DNA of 6,790 nucleotides from ChocPot-Mid sp964511865 (GCA_964511865.1 CAZEHW010000197.1:1-6790); one strand, 5' to 3'. Counted from the stretch's first letter, positions 1 to 5,785 are shown. Translations and numbers: made by a program. Notes: generated by a model not told the origin, from the letters alone.

Positions 1-402
1 TGAAGTAAACCCCACGTACAACTGATTTCCGTCAATATATACATTTGGTTCAATATTAACAAGGTTCGGCATTGCTGTTGAAGATTGTGCATTGAACTGT
101 AAGCCGTTTTGCCCCCAAAGAATTTTCAGAGTAGAACCTACAACCTCAGGCACAGAAGAACCTGCTTCCTGTCCTGCTATGTACATATTTGCAGTACCTG
201 CATTACCTAAAAACCAGACAATAACCTGTTTGATATTGCACGGAGCTTCAGGATAGAAATGTGCCCATTGCATTGTAATTGCCTGATTAGAATAAGATAC
301 AACACCTCCACCTTTAGCCCAATAGGTTAAAGTATCAAGTTCGGCAAAAGAAGAATAAATCATTGAAACAAACAATGAAAGTAGTATAATTATTTTTTTC
401 AT
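1..402 (-). CDS. Exported protein of unknown function (C-terminus beyond window)
   Basis: An open frame runs from an ATG at 402 to the window edge, giving 134 codons with no stop. The first 20 residues are a classical signal peptide: MKK, a hydrophobic stretch (IIILLSLFVSMIYSS), then a likely signal-peptidase I site after SFA (SFA|ELDTL). The mature part is rich in Gly, Ala, Thr, Val and aromatics, with alternating hydrophobic stretches such as KQVIVWFLG and NQLYVGFTS, which suggests a beta-sandwich domain in a periplasmic, surface or secreted protein. A GGTGA ribosome-binding site lies 4 bases before the start, and a nearby upstream ATG (413) is out of frame. I do not recognise the family. 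In Bacteroidota-like organisms such proteins often end in a type IX secretion sorting domain, but the C-terminus is not in view. The gene is certain enough; its function is unknown. Confidence 0.8.
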   Translation of the reverse strand, partial: MKKIIILLSLFVSMIYSSFAELDTLTYWAKGGGVVSYSNQAITMQWAHFYPEAPCNIKQVIVWFLGNAGTANMYIAGQEAGSSVPEVVGSTLKILWGQNGLQFNAQSSTAMPNLVNIEPNVYIDGNQLYVGFTS

Positions 403-440
403 ATTATCACCATTAATAAATGTACACACAATTTTTTTAA

Positions 441-467
441 GTTATAAAAGTTTGATGAAATAATCAA
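441..467 (-). promoter_or_regulatory. Possible promoter for the exported-protein gene
   Basis: Read on the minus strand, TTGATT (467-462) and TATAAC (446-441) resemble -35 and -10 boxes. The spacer is only 15 bases, shorter than usual. They would start transcription roughly 30 bases before the ATG at 402. The match is weak and the surroundings are AT-rich, so chance is a real alternative. Confidence 0.25.
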
Positions 468-479
468 ATAAAATTTATT

Positions 480-520
480 AGTCAATAGCCGGTAGTCGGA
501 AGTCAATAGTCGTTAGTTAT
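480..520 (+). repeat. Degenerate heptanucleotide array (AGTCNNN x ~6)
   Basis: Dividing the sequence into 7-base units from 480 gives AGTCAAT, AGCCGGT, AGTCGGA, AGTCAAT, AGTCGTT and AGTTAT. The first two bases are fixed and the third and fourth nearly so, while the last three vary. It runs directly into the HPELVEG repeat at 520. Its consensus start (AGTC) matches the minus-strand reading of the TGACTTC array at 707-741 (AGTCAGA units), so the two arrays face each other across the region. Confidence 0.75.
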
Positions 521-543
521 CCTTCGACAAGCTCAGGATGACA
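520..543 (+). repeat. Dispersed repeat of HPELVEG type, copy 1
   Basis: This 24-base unit (starts TCCTTCGACAAG, ends GGATGACA) matches 5749-5772 at 22 of 24 positions in the same orientation. Translated on the minus strand it encodes the peptide HPELVEG, which I know as a recurrent spurious peptide in translated environmental bacterial genomes, arising from an intergenic repeat. TCCT (520-523) and AGGA (535-538) are complementary, so a small hairpin is possible. No gene overlaps this copy. Confidence 0.8.
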
Positions 544-558
544 GTCGTTTATAAAAAC

Positions 559-600
559 AAAAGAAGTGAAGAATCCTTAACCGGCTCCCCCACTTCTTTT
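559..600 (-). terminator. Hairpin downstream of the POT gene, likely terminator
   Basis: AAAAGAAGTG (559-568) and CACTTCTTTT (591-600) form a perfect 10-bp stem around a 22-base loop. On the minus strand the stem is followed by a T-rich tail (TTGTTTTTAT, 559-550), fitting intrinsic termination of the transporter transcript before the next minus-strand gene. The stem has only three G-C pairs, the loop is long, and the hairpin sits about 140 bases after the stop codon, so it may be weak. On the plus strand the stem's own T-run would serve equally. Confidence 0.45.
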
Positions 601-607
601 TTCGTTC

Positions 608-640
608 TTTAGTTTTTTAGTATTTTAGTTCTATTGTTCT
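608..640. repeat. Degenerate period-8 TTTAG stretch
   Basis: TTTAG recurs at exactly 8-base spacing (608, 616, 624), followed by a related TATTGTTC unit at 632. This is a low-complexity tract joining the hairpin to the heptanucleotide arrays. I see no coding or regulatory meaning in it. Confidence 0.5.
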
Positions 641-650
641 AGATTCTATC

Positions 651-706
651 CGTCTGCCGTCTGCCGTCTGCCGTCTGCCGTCTGCCGTCTGCCGTCTGCC
701 GTCTGC
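651..706. repeat. Perfect heptanucleotide array, CGTCTGC x 8
   Basis: Eight uninterrupted identical 7-base units (CGTCTGC; GCAGACG on the other strand) fill 56 bases. The array is GC-rich (5 of 7) within AT-rich DNA. Perfect identity points to recent slippage or active homogenisation. It lies just 3' of the transporter gene, so it would be transcribed as 3' UTR unless termination is earlier. Confidence 0.95.
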
Positions 707-741
707 TGACTTCTGACTTCTGACTTCTGACTTCTGACTTC
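707..741. repeat. Perfect heptanucleotide array, TGACTTC x 5
   Basis: Five identical 7-base units follow the CGTCTGC array without a gap. On the minus strand the units read GAAGTCA. The last unit overlaps two bases of the TGA stop codon (742-740) of the transporter gene, so the array begins exactly at the end of the coding sequence. Confidence 0.95.
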
Positions 742-2203
742 ACTTCAAATCAGATGCCTCTCTTGTCCCAATAAATTTTTGATAAGCAAGAAGTCCCACG
801 ATACAAACGACACCTATACAGCTAAATATAATCCATAATTCGTCAGTATATGCATTTGCCGCTATCTGTTCTTTAGACAAACCGATTTTTTCGGCAATGA
901 CTAAAGCATCTTTTATTAAAATATTCTGCGCCATTTCAATGCTCTGACCTGAAGCAATCAATTTGTCACGAATAAAATCAATCATAGGATTGTCAACAAG
1001 ACGGGCATACAAATTGGCTCCCAATATTTCTCCGATTAATGCACCAATCATTCCATATAAAAATCCGAAACCCATATAAGTTGCTTTTTTATCCGCCGGT
1101 GCTATTGTACCTAAGTACGAAATAAATTTTGGATGTGCTGTCATCTCCCCTATCGAAAAGATAATAATTCCTGCCATGAATATCCAAATGGAATTACTGA
1201 ATGCAAGCATAAGCATTCCAAAAGTACCAAGTGCAATACCTGTCAGCATGGTTGGTAATGCTTTTGTATTTTTAACAATAAATGTTACCAGAAATTGCAG
1301 TAAAATAATTGTTCCGGCATTGATAACAGTTACGAATTCCACTCCGAATTTAAACTGTACTCCTGCGAGACTGTAAAGCCAGTTTTCCCCAAACATATTA
1401 TTGACAAAAACATTAAATGAAGAAGGGTCAACAAAATACTGTACATACCAAAGAACAGTTCCGAACATTTGAAAATAAAGGATCCAGAACCATGAATAGA
1501 TAAATATGAATAAAATAAACTTCCAATCCTTGAATACCATTATTACTTTTTCAAAAATACCTTTGATTACCTGACCAATTGGTTCTTTTTTTGTTACCTC
1601 TCTTGGCGGCTCTTTGTAGGCTAAAAGAGTTGGAATAATCATAGCACCTGTACCAATACCTGCGGCTAAAAGTACATAATTCCACCCATAAGCTTCTTTT
1701 AAAAAGGGGACTAAAAGTAATGGGACAAGGAATGCTCCCATATTTATAGTCCAATAAAATATTCCGAATCCTATCGTTGAGTTTCCTTCATCGGTTACTT
1801 TTGCTATTGTCCCTGAAATCACAGGTTTAAATGTACCAGCACCTATCGCCATTATAACAAGTGACAGAAAGAATAGTAAATGGTCAGTAGTTTGGCTAGC
1901 GAGCATATATCCTGTACCGAGAAGACCAAAAGCTACAAGCAGTGTTTTTTTGAAACCCATTTTATCGGCAACTGCACCGGTAAAAAGTGGTAAACCGTAA
2001 ATAAAAGCAAATTGTAAAAATCCTCTGATAGTTCCAACACCTGTAAATCCATCTTTGGTAAAACCGAGATGGTCAGTCATATAAACAGAAAGAATACTCA
2101 TTACACCATAGTATGAACCTCTTTCAAAAAATTCAAATATTATTGATATCCAATAGGTAAAAGGTAAATCCTTAATCCCTGATTTCTTTTTTATTTCTTC
2201 CAT
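740..2203 (-). CDS. POT/PTR2-family proton-coupled peptide transporter (MFS)
   Basis: A 487-residue inner-membrane protein with about 12 hydrophobic segments. POT hallmarks are present: E24-x-x-E27-R28 followed by GSYYG in TM1 (usual ExxERFxYYG, here with F replaced by G), K126 in GAGTFKP of TM4, the PTR2 signature FYWTINMGAF (149-158), and GEM with E353 in the TM10 region. By family knowledge these couple proton flow to uptake of di/tripeptides; the substrate here is inferred. The TM6-TM7 linker is only about 30 residues, too short for the helix pair typical of bacterial POTs. A roughly 55-residue polar helical loop lies between TM11 and TM12. I start at ATG 2203 (MEEIKKKSG): a start at 2431 would add 76 non-homologous-looking residues and overlap the divergent gene. 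A weak GGA precedes the ATG by 5 bases. The stop codon abuts a 7-bp repeat array. Confidence 0.88.
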   Translation of the reverse strand: MEEIKKKSGIKDLPFTYWISIIFEFFERGSYYGVMSILSVYMTDHLGFTKDGFTGVGTIRGFLQFAFIYGLPLFTGAVADKMGFKKTLLVAFGLLGTGYMLASQTTDHLLFFLSLVIMAIGAGTFKPVISGTIAKVTDEGNSTIGFGIFYWTINMGAFLVPLLLVPFLKEAYGWNYVLLAAGIGTGAMIIPTLLAYKEPPREVTKKEPIGQVIKGIFEKVIMVFKDWKFILFIFIYSWFWILYFQMFGTVLWYVQYFVDPSSFNVFVNNMFGENWLYSLAGVQFKFGVEFVTVINAGTIILLQFLVTFIVKNTKALPTMLTGIALGTFGMLMLAFSNSIWIFMAGIIIFSIGEMTAHPKFISYLGTIAPADKKATYMGFGFLYGMIGALIGEILGANLYARLVDNPMIDFIRDKLIASGQSIEMAQNILIKDALVIAEKIGLSKEQIAANAYTDELWIIFSCIGVVCIVGLLAYQKFIGTREASDLK

Positions 2204-2313
2204 ATAAATCCAATAAAAGTTATAAATTTCGATATTTACAATTAAATAATCAAGCAAGATAATAAATTTTAAAAGGAAAATTTTAATAAAATTATTAATT
2301 TTTTTTGGAGAAC

Positions 2314-2340
2314 TTGAAAAAATTTCGTTTTTTGCATAAT
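2314..2340 (+). promoter_or_regulatory. Possible promoter for the methyltransferase
   Basis: TTGAAA (2314-2319) and CATAAT (2335-2340) resemble -35 and -10 boxes with a 15-base spacer, about 45 bases before the start codon. The spacing is short and the Bacteroidota -7 consensus does not fit well, so this is a weak candidate. Confidence 0.25.
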
Positions 2341-2380
2341 GATTGGAGAGTCTAATCAAACATTTATCGTGATTAGGAGA
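2341..2380 (+). promoter_or_regulatory. Dyad and alternative leader pairings before the methyltransferase
   Basis: GATTGGA (2341-2347) and TCTAATC (2351-2357) pair as a 7-bp stem with one G-T wobble around a GAG loop. The same middle segment, CTAATC (2352-2357), also pairs perfectly with GATTAG (2371-2376), which covers the first two bases of the AGGAGA ribosome-binding site (2375-2380). The outer segments, GATTGGAGAG and GATTAGGAGA, are near-direct repeats. As DNA this could be an operator; as RNA, a two-state translational switch. If the promoter lies at 2314-2340, the first arm would be partly untranscribed, which favours the operator reading. Confidence 0.35.
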
Positions 2381-2384
2381 ATTT

Positions 2385-3404
2385 ATGAAATCTTGGAAGC
2401 CATTTAAAAGGGACGATGCATCTATCACCAAACTGTTAGAGATGGTTTACGGCTATCAAAAAAGCAGGGCGCTTTTCACAGCTTGCCAGTTGGATATTTT
2501 TTCGACGATTGGAACTGATTATAAAACTGCATCAGAAATTGCAATAACACTCAATACTGATAAAAGAGCAACACAAAGACTTCTCGATGCACTATGTGCC
2601 TTGGAGCTTTTAGAAAAGAGGGTAGATAAATATACTAATTCTACAATTTCGCTAAGATTTTTGGTAAAATCAAAACCGGAATATATGAGTATTATGAATT
2701 ACAGCAGTCGTTTGTGGGATTCTTGGGGAACATTAACTGAAGCAGTAAAAACCGGAATGAATCCGAATATCAAACAGATAAAAGATTACACACCCGAAGA
2801 AACCGAAGATTTCATTGATGCTGTCCATTGGCGTTCATCTTTGTTAGCGGAAGATATTGTAAAAATGATTGACCTGACAAACGTAAACAGGGTCCTTGAC
2901 CTTGGCGGTGGTGTGGGTGATTACGCTATCGAGTTTGTAAATGCTAAACCTTCAATCCGTTCGACCATTTTCACATTTCCTAATTGCGCTCCTTTTACTC
3001 AAGATTATTTAGATTACATCAAAAACCGCGAAGCCGCAGATAAAGTAAATATCATCACCGGAGATATTTTCACCGATGATATTGGCAAGGATTATGATTT
3101 GGTTTTCCTTTCATTCGTATTCCAACATCAGGACATATGGAAAAATATTGAACTTGCAAGAAAGGTTCACTCCTCACTTAATTTTGGAGGAAAAATTGTA
3201 ATTCAAGATTTATTGATTGACGACAAAAGAACTTCTCCCGAATTCAATTCCTTATTTGCTTTGGAACTTCTGGTAAATTCCATAGGAGGTGATGCTTACA
3301 CAGGCTCTGATATCTGGCTGATTTTGAAGGAAGCAGGTTTCGGTAAAATAAAAAATATGGAAACAGACTTCGGAACAAGTCTTGTTTTCGGTTTGAAGGA
3401 TTAA
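2385..3404 (+). CDS. SAM-dependent O-methyltransferase, COMT/BchU-like (class II)
   Basis: A 339-residue cytoplasmic enzyme with the two-part layout of plant COMT-type and bacterial CrtF/BchU-type methyltransferases. Residues ~15-100 form the helical dimerisation/winged-helix region (e.g. ATQRLLDAL, LELLEKRV). The Rossmann domain begins with SAM motif I, VLDLGGGVGDY (170-180). GDIF (226-229) matches the GDMF motif near the SAM adenine. H248 in FVFQHQDIW aligns with the catalytic His of the usual HDW motif, but the residues after it are QD. GGKIVIQDLLI (268-278) is the late core strand. It would transfer a methyl group from SAM to a hydroxyl, or possibly another acceptor; the substrate cannot be told. 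A strong AGGAGA site lies 4 bases before ATG. It is divergent from the transporter and convergent with lysA, so probably monocistronic. No carotenoid or chlorophyll genes are nearby. Confidence 0.85.
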   Translation: MKSWKPFKRDDASITKLLEMVYGYQKSRALFTACQLDIFSTIGTDYKTASEIAITLNTDKRATQRLLDALCALELLEKRVDKYTNSTISLRFLVKSKPEYMSIMNYSSRLWDSWGTLTEAVKTGMNPNIKQIKDYTPEETEDFIDAVHWRSSLLAEDIVKMIDLTNVNRVLDLGGGVGDYAIEFVNAKPSIRSTIFTFPNCAPFTQDYLDYIKNREAADKVNIITGDIFTDDIGKDYDLVFLSFVFQHQDIWKNIELARKVHSSLNFGGKIVIQDLLIDDKRTSPEFNSLFALELLVNSIGGDAYTGSDIWLILKEAGFGKIKNMETDFGTSLVFGLKD

Positions 3405-3436
3405 AGAAATAAATCAAAATTTAGTTTTATATGATA

Positions 3437-3462
3437 GGAATAATCACCAAAGGGATTATTCC
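3437..3462. terminator. Hairpin between convergent genes, possible bidirectional terminator
   Basis: GGAATAATC (3437-3445) and GATTATTCC (3454-3462) form a perfect 9-bp stem with an 8-base loop. Within the loop CC and GG can extend pairing after a one-base bulge. It sits midway in the 79-base gap between the ends of the methyltransferase and lysA. Neither side has a proper T-tract, so intrinsic termination may be inefficient. Confidence 0.5.
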
Positions 3463-3483
3463 ATCTTAACTTATCAATTAATT

Positions 3484-4716
3484 TTAAAGCTCCACATCCA
3501 CCTGATTTTTAATTAGGTCTTCTATCGTCTCGCGTTCTCTTATCAAGTAGTCTTTTCCTTCGTGAACCATAACTTCTGCCGGACGAAAACGGGAATTATA
3601 ATTTGATGACATAGCATAGCAATAGGCACCTGCATTTTTAAATCCTAAAATATCCCCTTCGGATATTTCTGCAATTTTGCGATCGTATGCAAATGTATCT
3701 GTTTCGCAAATATACCCGACGACTGAATAAATACGAGGTTTGTTAATTGGTTTCGAAACATTGACAATGTGATGGTATGCATCGTAAAACATTGGTCTGA
3801 TTAAATGATTCATACCGGAATCAACACCTGCAAAAATTGTAGAAGTAGTCTGCTTTACTACATTGACCGTTACAAAGAAATAGCCTGATTCACTAACCAG
3901 ATACTTCCCGGGTTCAAACATAAGTGTAATTTCCTTGCCTAATTCTTTTGAAAATTTATTGAATCGTTCGGATATTTTTTCACCAAGCTCTTCAATATCT
4001 GTTTCAATGTCGTCAGGTTTGTAAGGAACTTTGAAACCGCTTCCGAAATCAATATAATCAATGTCAGGAAATTTTTTTGCAACACCGAAAAGCATCTCCG
4101 CTCCCTGAAGAAAAACATCAACATCAAGTATATCCGAGCCGGTATGCATGTGAATACCTTCCACAATAATATTATGAGTTTGGACAATACGTTCAACCAG
4201 CGGAATTTGATGAATCGAGATACCGAACTTTGAGTCAATATGCCCGACTGAAATTTTTGTGTGAGAACCTGCCATGATATGCGGATTAATCCTAATGCAA
4301 ACAGGAATTTTATTTCCAAACTCATGACCAAACTGGTCTAAAATCGAGATATTATCAATATTGATTTTTACTCCCTCTTTGACAGCTAAAGCTATTTCTT
4401 CAAAAGATACGCAGTTCGGAGTGTAAATAATATCCTGAGGTTTGAATCCTGCGTTAAGACCTAACCAAACTTCCTGAATCGAAACGCAATCCAATCCTGA
4501 GCCAAGATTTTTAAAGAGTTTTAATATATTTTTATTTGTTAATGCCTTGCATGCATAATTAATTTTAATCTTCGGGCAAGAAAAAGCGTTAAGCATTTTG
4601 TTGTATTGCCCAATCATCTTAGATGTATCGTAAATATAAAGCGGAGTTGAGTATTTTTCACATAAATCCAAAACTTTGAGACCGCCTATATAATAGTTTT
4701 CGTTAATTAGTTCCAT
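3484..4716 (-). CDS. lysA: Diaminopimelate decarboxylase
   Basis: A 410-residue PLP enzyme of fold type III that decarboxylates meso-diaminopimelate to L-lysine, the last step of lysine synthesis. Landmarks: the PLP-binding lysine K57 in YACKAL, H191 in HMHTGS, the glycine-rich phosphate loop FGSGF (224-228), EPGK (268-271, usually EPGR), R307 and Y311 in IRPMFYDAYH (substrate binding in DapDCs), C337-E338 in GYICETDT from the partner subunit, and Y365 in GAYCYAMSSNYN. The IRPMFYDAYH and NYN motifs favour DapDC over ornithine or arginine decarboxylase. The EPGK and ICETDT variants look like the form found in Bacteroidota relatives. I start at ATG 4716 (MELINENYY): the longer TTG start at 4761 lies inside a candidate -7 promoter box. 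No clear Shine-Dalgarno is visible. No other lysine genes are adjacent. Confidence 0.93.
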   Translation of the reverse strand: MELINENYYIGGLKVLDLCEKYSTPLYIYDTSKMIGQYNKMLNAFSCPKIKINYACKALTNKNILKLFKNLGSGLDCVSIQEVWLGLNAGFKPQDIIYTPNCVSFEEIALAVKEGVKINIDNISILDQFGHEFGNKIPVCIRINPHIMAGSHTKISVGHIDSKFGISIHQIPLVERIVQTHNIIVEGIHMHTGSDILDVDVFLQGAEMLFGVAKKFPDIDYIDFGSGFKVPYKPDDIETDIEELGEKISERFNKFSKELGKEITLMFEPGKYLVSESGYFFVTVNVVKQTTSTIFAGVDSGMNHLIRPMFYDAYHHIVNVSKPINKPRIYSVVGYICETDTFAYDRKIAEISEGDILGFKNAGAYCYAMSSNYNSRFRPAEVMVHEGKDYLIRERETIEDLIKNQVDVEL

Positions 4717-4758
4717 ATCATTTACTTGATTTATTGTTATTATTGATAAAAAAGCATG

Positions 4759-4766
4759 CAAATTTA
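4759..4766 (-). promoter_or_regulatory. Candidate -7 box for lysA
   Basis: On the minus strand TAAATTTG (4766-4759) matches the Bacteroidota -7 consensus TAnnTTTG exactly and would place the transcript start some 35 bases before the lysA ATG. No TTG is found 19 bases upstream, so only half of the promoter is supported. It argues against translation from the TTG codon at 4761. Confidence 0.4.
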
Positions 4767-4813
4767 CAGATTTTTCTCAACATTTATTATATTTGAAAAA
4801 AAAATGTATGGAA

Positions 4814-4843
4814 TTGCCAATTTTTTTTTAATTTATAAGTTTA
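4814..4843 (+). promoter_or_regulatory. Bacteroidota-type promoter for the TPR gene
   Basis: TTG (4814-4816), then exactly 19 bases, then TAAGTTTA (4836-4843), matches TTG-N19-TAnnTTTG except for the final base. Transcription would begin near 4850, leaving a leader of about 34 bases that includes the GGAG ribosome-binding site. A second, exact -7 match, TATATTTG (4788-4795), lacks an upstream TTG. Confidence 0.5.
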
Positions 4844-4883
4844 TAAAACAGAAAAGAACAAAGAATTAAGTGGAGTTCAAAAA

Positions 4884-5519
4884 ATGAAAAAGATTATAAT
4901 AGCTTTGATATCGTTTTTAGCGATTTTAAATATTTCAAATGCCGATGAAAAAGGATATTTGCAATCAGCTTATGATGCATATGTTGCTGGTGAATTTGAA
5001 TCATCTGTTGTGTTTTACGATAAAGCAATCGAATCAAAAGACGATTATGCACCTGCGTATTATGGCAGGGGTTTGGCTAATTCAAATTTAGGAAAAGTCA
5101 AAGAATCAATTGATGATTTTAAAAAGGCAGTTTACTATGATAATAATATGTCAGATGCCCATTATGCATTAGGATTGAGTTATATTCAGGATGGGAATTA
5201 TAATGAAGCAATAATCAGCTTTACCCATGCAATTGATTTGGATAAATCAAAAACCGATTATTTCTATGCCAGGGGTAATGCATTTAAATTGAACAAACAA
5301 TATGATAAAGCCCTTATTGACTTCTCAAAAGCTTTGGATTTAGACGCAAATAATGGACTTGCATACTATGCACGAGGTGCTTTACATAAGCTTGAAGGCA
5401 GAGGCGATGCTGCTTTGAAGGATTTGGAAAAATATCTTGAACTCAATGGAAACCGTGATGGTCTGGAAAAAGAAACAAATCGTTTAATTCAGGAAATCCG
5501 CGAAGGCAGAATCAACTAA
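4884..5519 (+). CDS. Exported tetratricopeptide-repeat (TPR) protein
   Basis: A 211-residue protein with a signal peptide (residues 1-20, MKKIIIALISFLAIL..., cleavage likely after ISNA|DEK). The rest is almost entirely TPR helices in about five 34-residue units, beginning near residues 23, 57, 91, 125 and 159. They show the usual signature: A-x-Y at the start of helix A (AYYGRGLA, AHYALGLSY, YFYARGNA, AYYARGAL), G at the turn, and A in helix B (EAIISFTHAIDLD, KALIDFSKALDLD). The C-terminal ~20 residues (KETNRLIQEIREG) are a charged helix. There is no lipobox cysteine, so a soluble periplasmic scaffold is likely. TPRs mediate protein binding; the partner is unknown. GGAG lies 8 bases before the ATG. 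It is divergent from lysA and followed by 521 non-coding bases, so probably transcribed alone. Confidence 0.9.
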   Translation: MKKIIIALISFLAILNISNADEKGYLQSAYDAYVAGEFESSVVFYDKAIESKDDYAPAYYGRGLANSNLGKVKESIDDFKKAVYYDNNMSDAHYALGLSYIQDGNYNEAIISFTHAIDLDKSKTDYFYARGNAFKLNKQYDKALIDFSKALDLDANNGLAYYARGALHKLEGRGDAALKDLEKYLELNGNRDGLEKETNRLIQEIREGRIN

Positions 5520-5658
5520 CAATTTACAAATTGAATTACTAATTGATATTTAGAAAGTATTTTGTCGCTTTCGAGACAATTAGGTAATCAATGCCGATAA
5601 TTATTAGATTCGTAAGTATATTATATTCAGCCGATTACGAAATTTATTAACAAGAATG

Positions 5659-5681
5659 ACTACGATGTCGGTGGTTTTTTG
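5659..5681 (+). terminator. Weak terminator-like hairpin after the TPR gene
   Basis: ACTAC (5659-5663) and GTGGT (5671-5675) can pair with one T-G wobble around a 7-base loop. A run of T follows (5675-5680), then GTTTTC. The stem is short and lies about 140 bases beyond the stop codon, so this is a tentative call. Confidence 0.3.
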
Positions 5682-5719
5682 TTTTCTGGTGTCAGTTTGT
5701 AGGAACTGTGATTTTTTTT

Positions 5720-5785
5720 GTGAAACCTAAACAGCGAAACGTGAAACGTCCTTCAACAAGCTCGGGATGACATGAAACGTGAACC
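5720..5785 (+). repeat. GTGAAAC heptanucleotide repeats flanking HPELVEG copy 2
   Basis: Units in 7-base register read GTGAAAC (5720), CTAAACA (5727), GCGAAAC (5734) and GTGAAAC (5741). After the HPELVEG copy they continue as ATGAAAC (5772) and GTGAACC (5779). The array is degenerate but the 7-base period is clear. The HPELVEG unit interrupts it. Confidence 0.65.
5749..5772 (+). repeat. Dispersed repeat of HPELVEG type, copy 2
   Basis: This 24-base unit differs from copy 1 (520-543) only at two positions (CGA to CAA and CAGG to CGGG). Reverse translation again gives HPELVEG. It is embedded in a GTGAAAC heptad array. The second substitution turns an A-T pair of the possible TCCT/AGGA stem into a G-T wobble, so pairing is kept. 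Confidence 0.8.

Larger units (their letters stand above)
403..739. other. Non-coding, repeat-rich intergenic region
   Basis: This 337-base stretch between two minus-strand genes holds no credible ORF. From left to right it contains a possible promoter for the left gene (441-467), a degenerate 7-bp array (480-520), an HPELVEG-type dispersed repeat (520-543), a hairpin with 10-bp arms (559-600), a loosely period-8 TTTAG stretch (608-640), and two fused heptanucleotide arrays (651-741). Nearly every base from 480 on belongs to some repeat, unlike the ordinary AT-rich spacers elsewhere in the window. Confidence 0.85.

Noticed and set aside
651..741. CRISPR-like array
   Set aside because: Units are 7 bases with no spacers and there are no cas genes. 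It is a simple tandem repeat.
1176..1376. 66-codon plus-strand frame inside the POT gene
   Set aside because: It is an antisense shadow of a membrane-protein gene, with no ribosome-binding site or family resemblance.
1551..1754. 67-codon minus-strand frame inside the POT gene
   Set aside because: It is a shifted-frame shadow of the transporter, low-complexity and without a start signal.
2204..2431. 76-residue N-terminal extension of the POT gene
   Set aside because: It would overlap the strongly supported methyltransferase start and its AGGAGA site. POT proteins begin shortly before the TM1 ExxER motif, as with ATG 2203.
3939..4331. 130-codon minus-strand frame
   Set aside because: It is an alternative frame wholly inside lysA with no signal of its own.
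740..4716. POT transporter, methyltransferase and lysA as a joint biosynthetic cluster
   Set aside because: The genes are divergent and convergent rather than in one operon, and no shared substrate is evident. The adjacency looks incidental.
4717..4761. Longer LysA from a TTG start
   Set aside because: The TTG lies inside a candidate -7 promoter box, and the added residues (MHAFLSIITINQVND) do not look like a LysA N-terminus.
5591..5650. 19-codon plus-strand mini-ORF (MPIIIRFVS...)
   Set aside because: It is too short, without a ribosome-binding site, and lies in plain AT-rich spacer.
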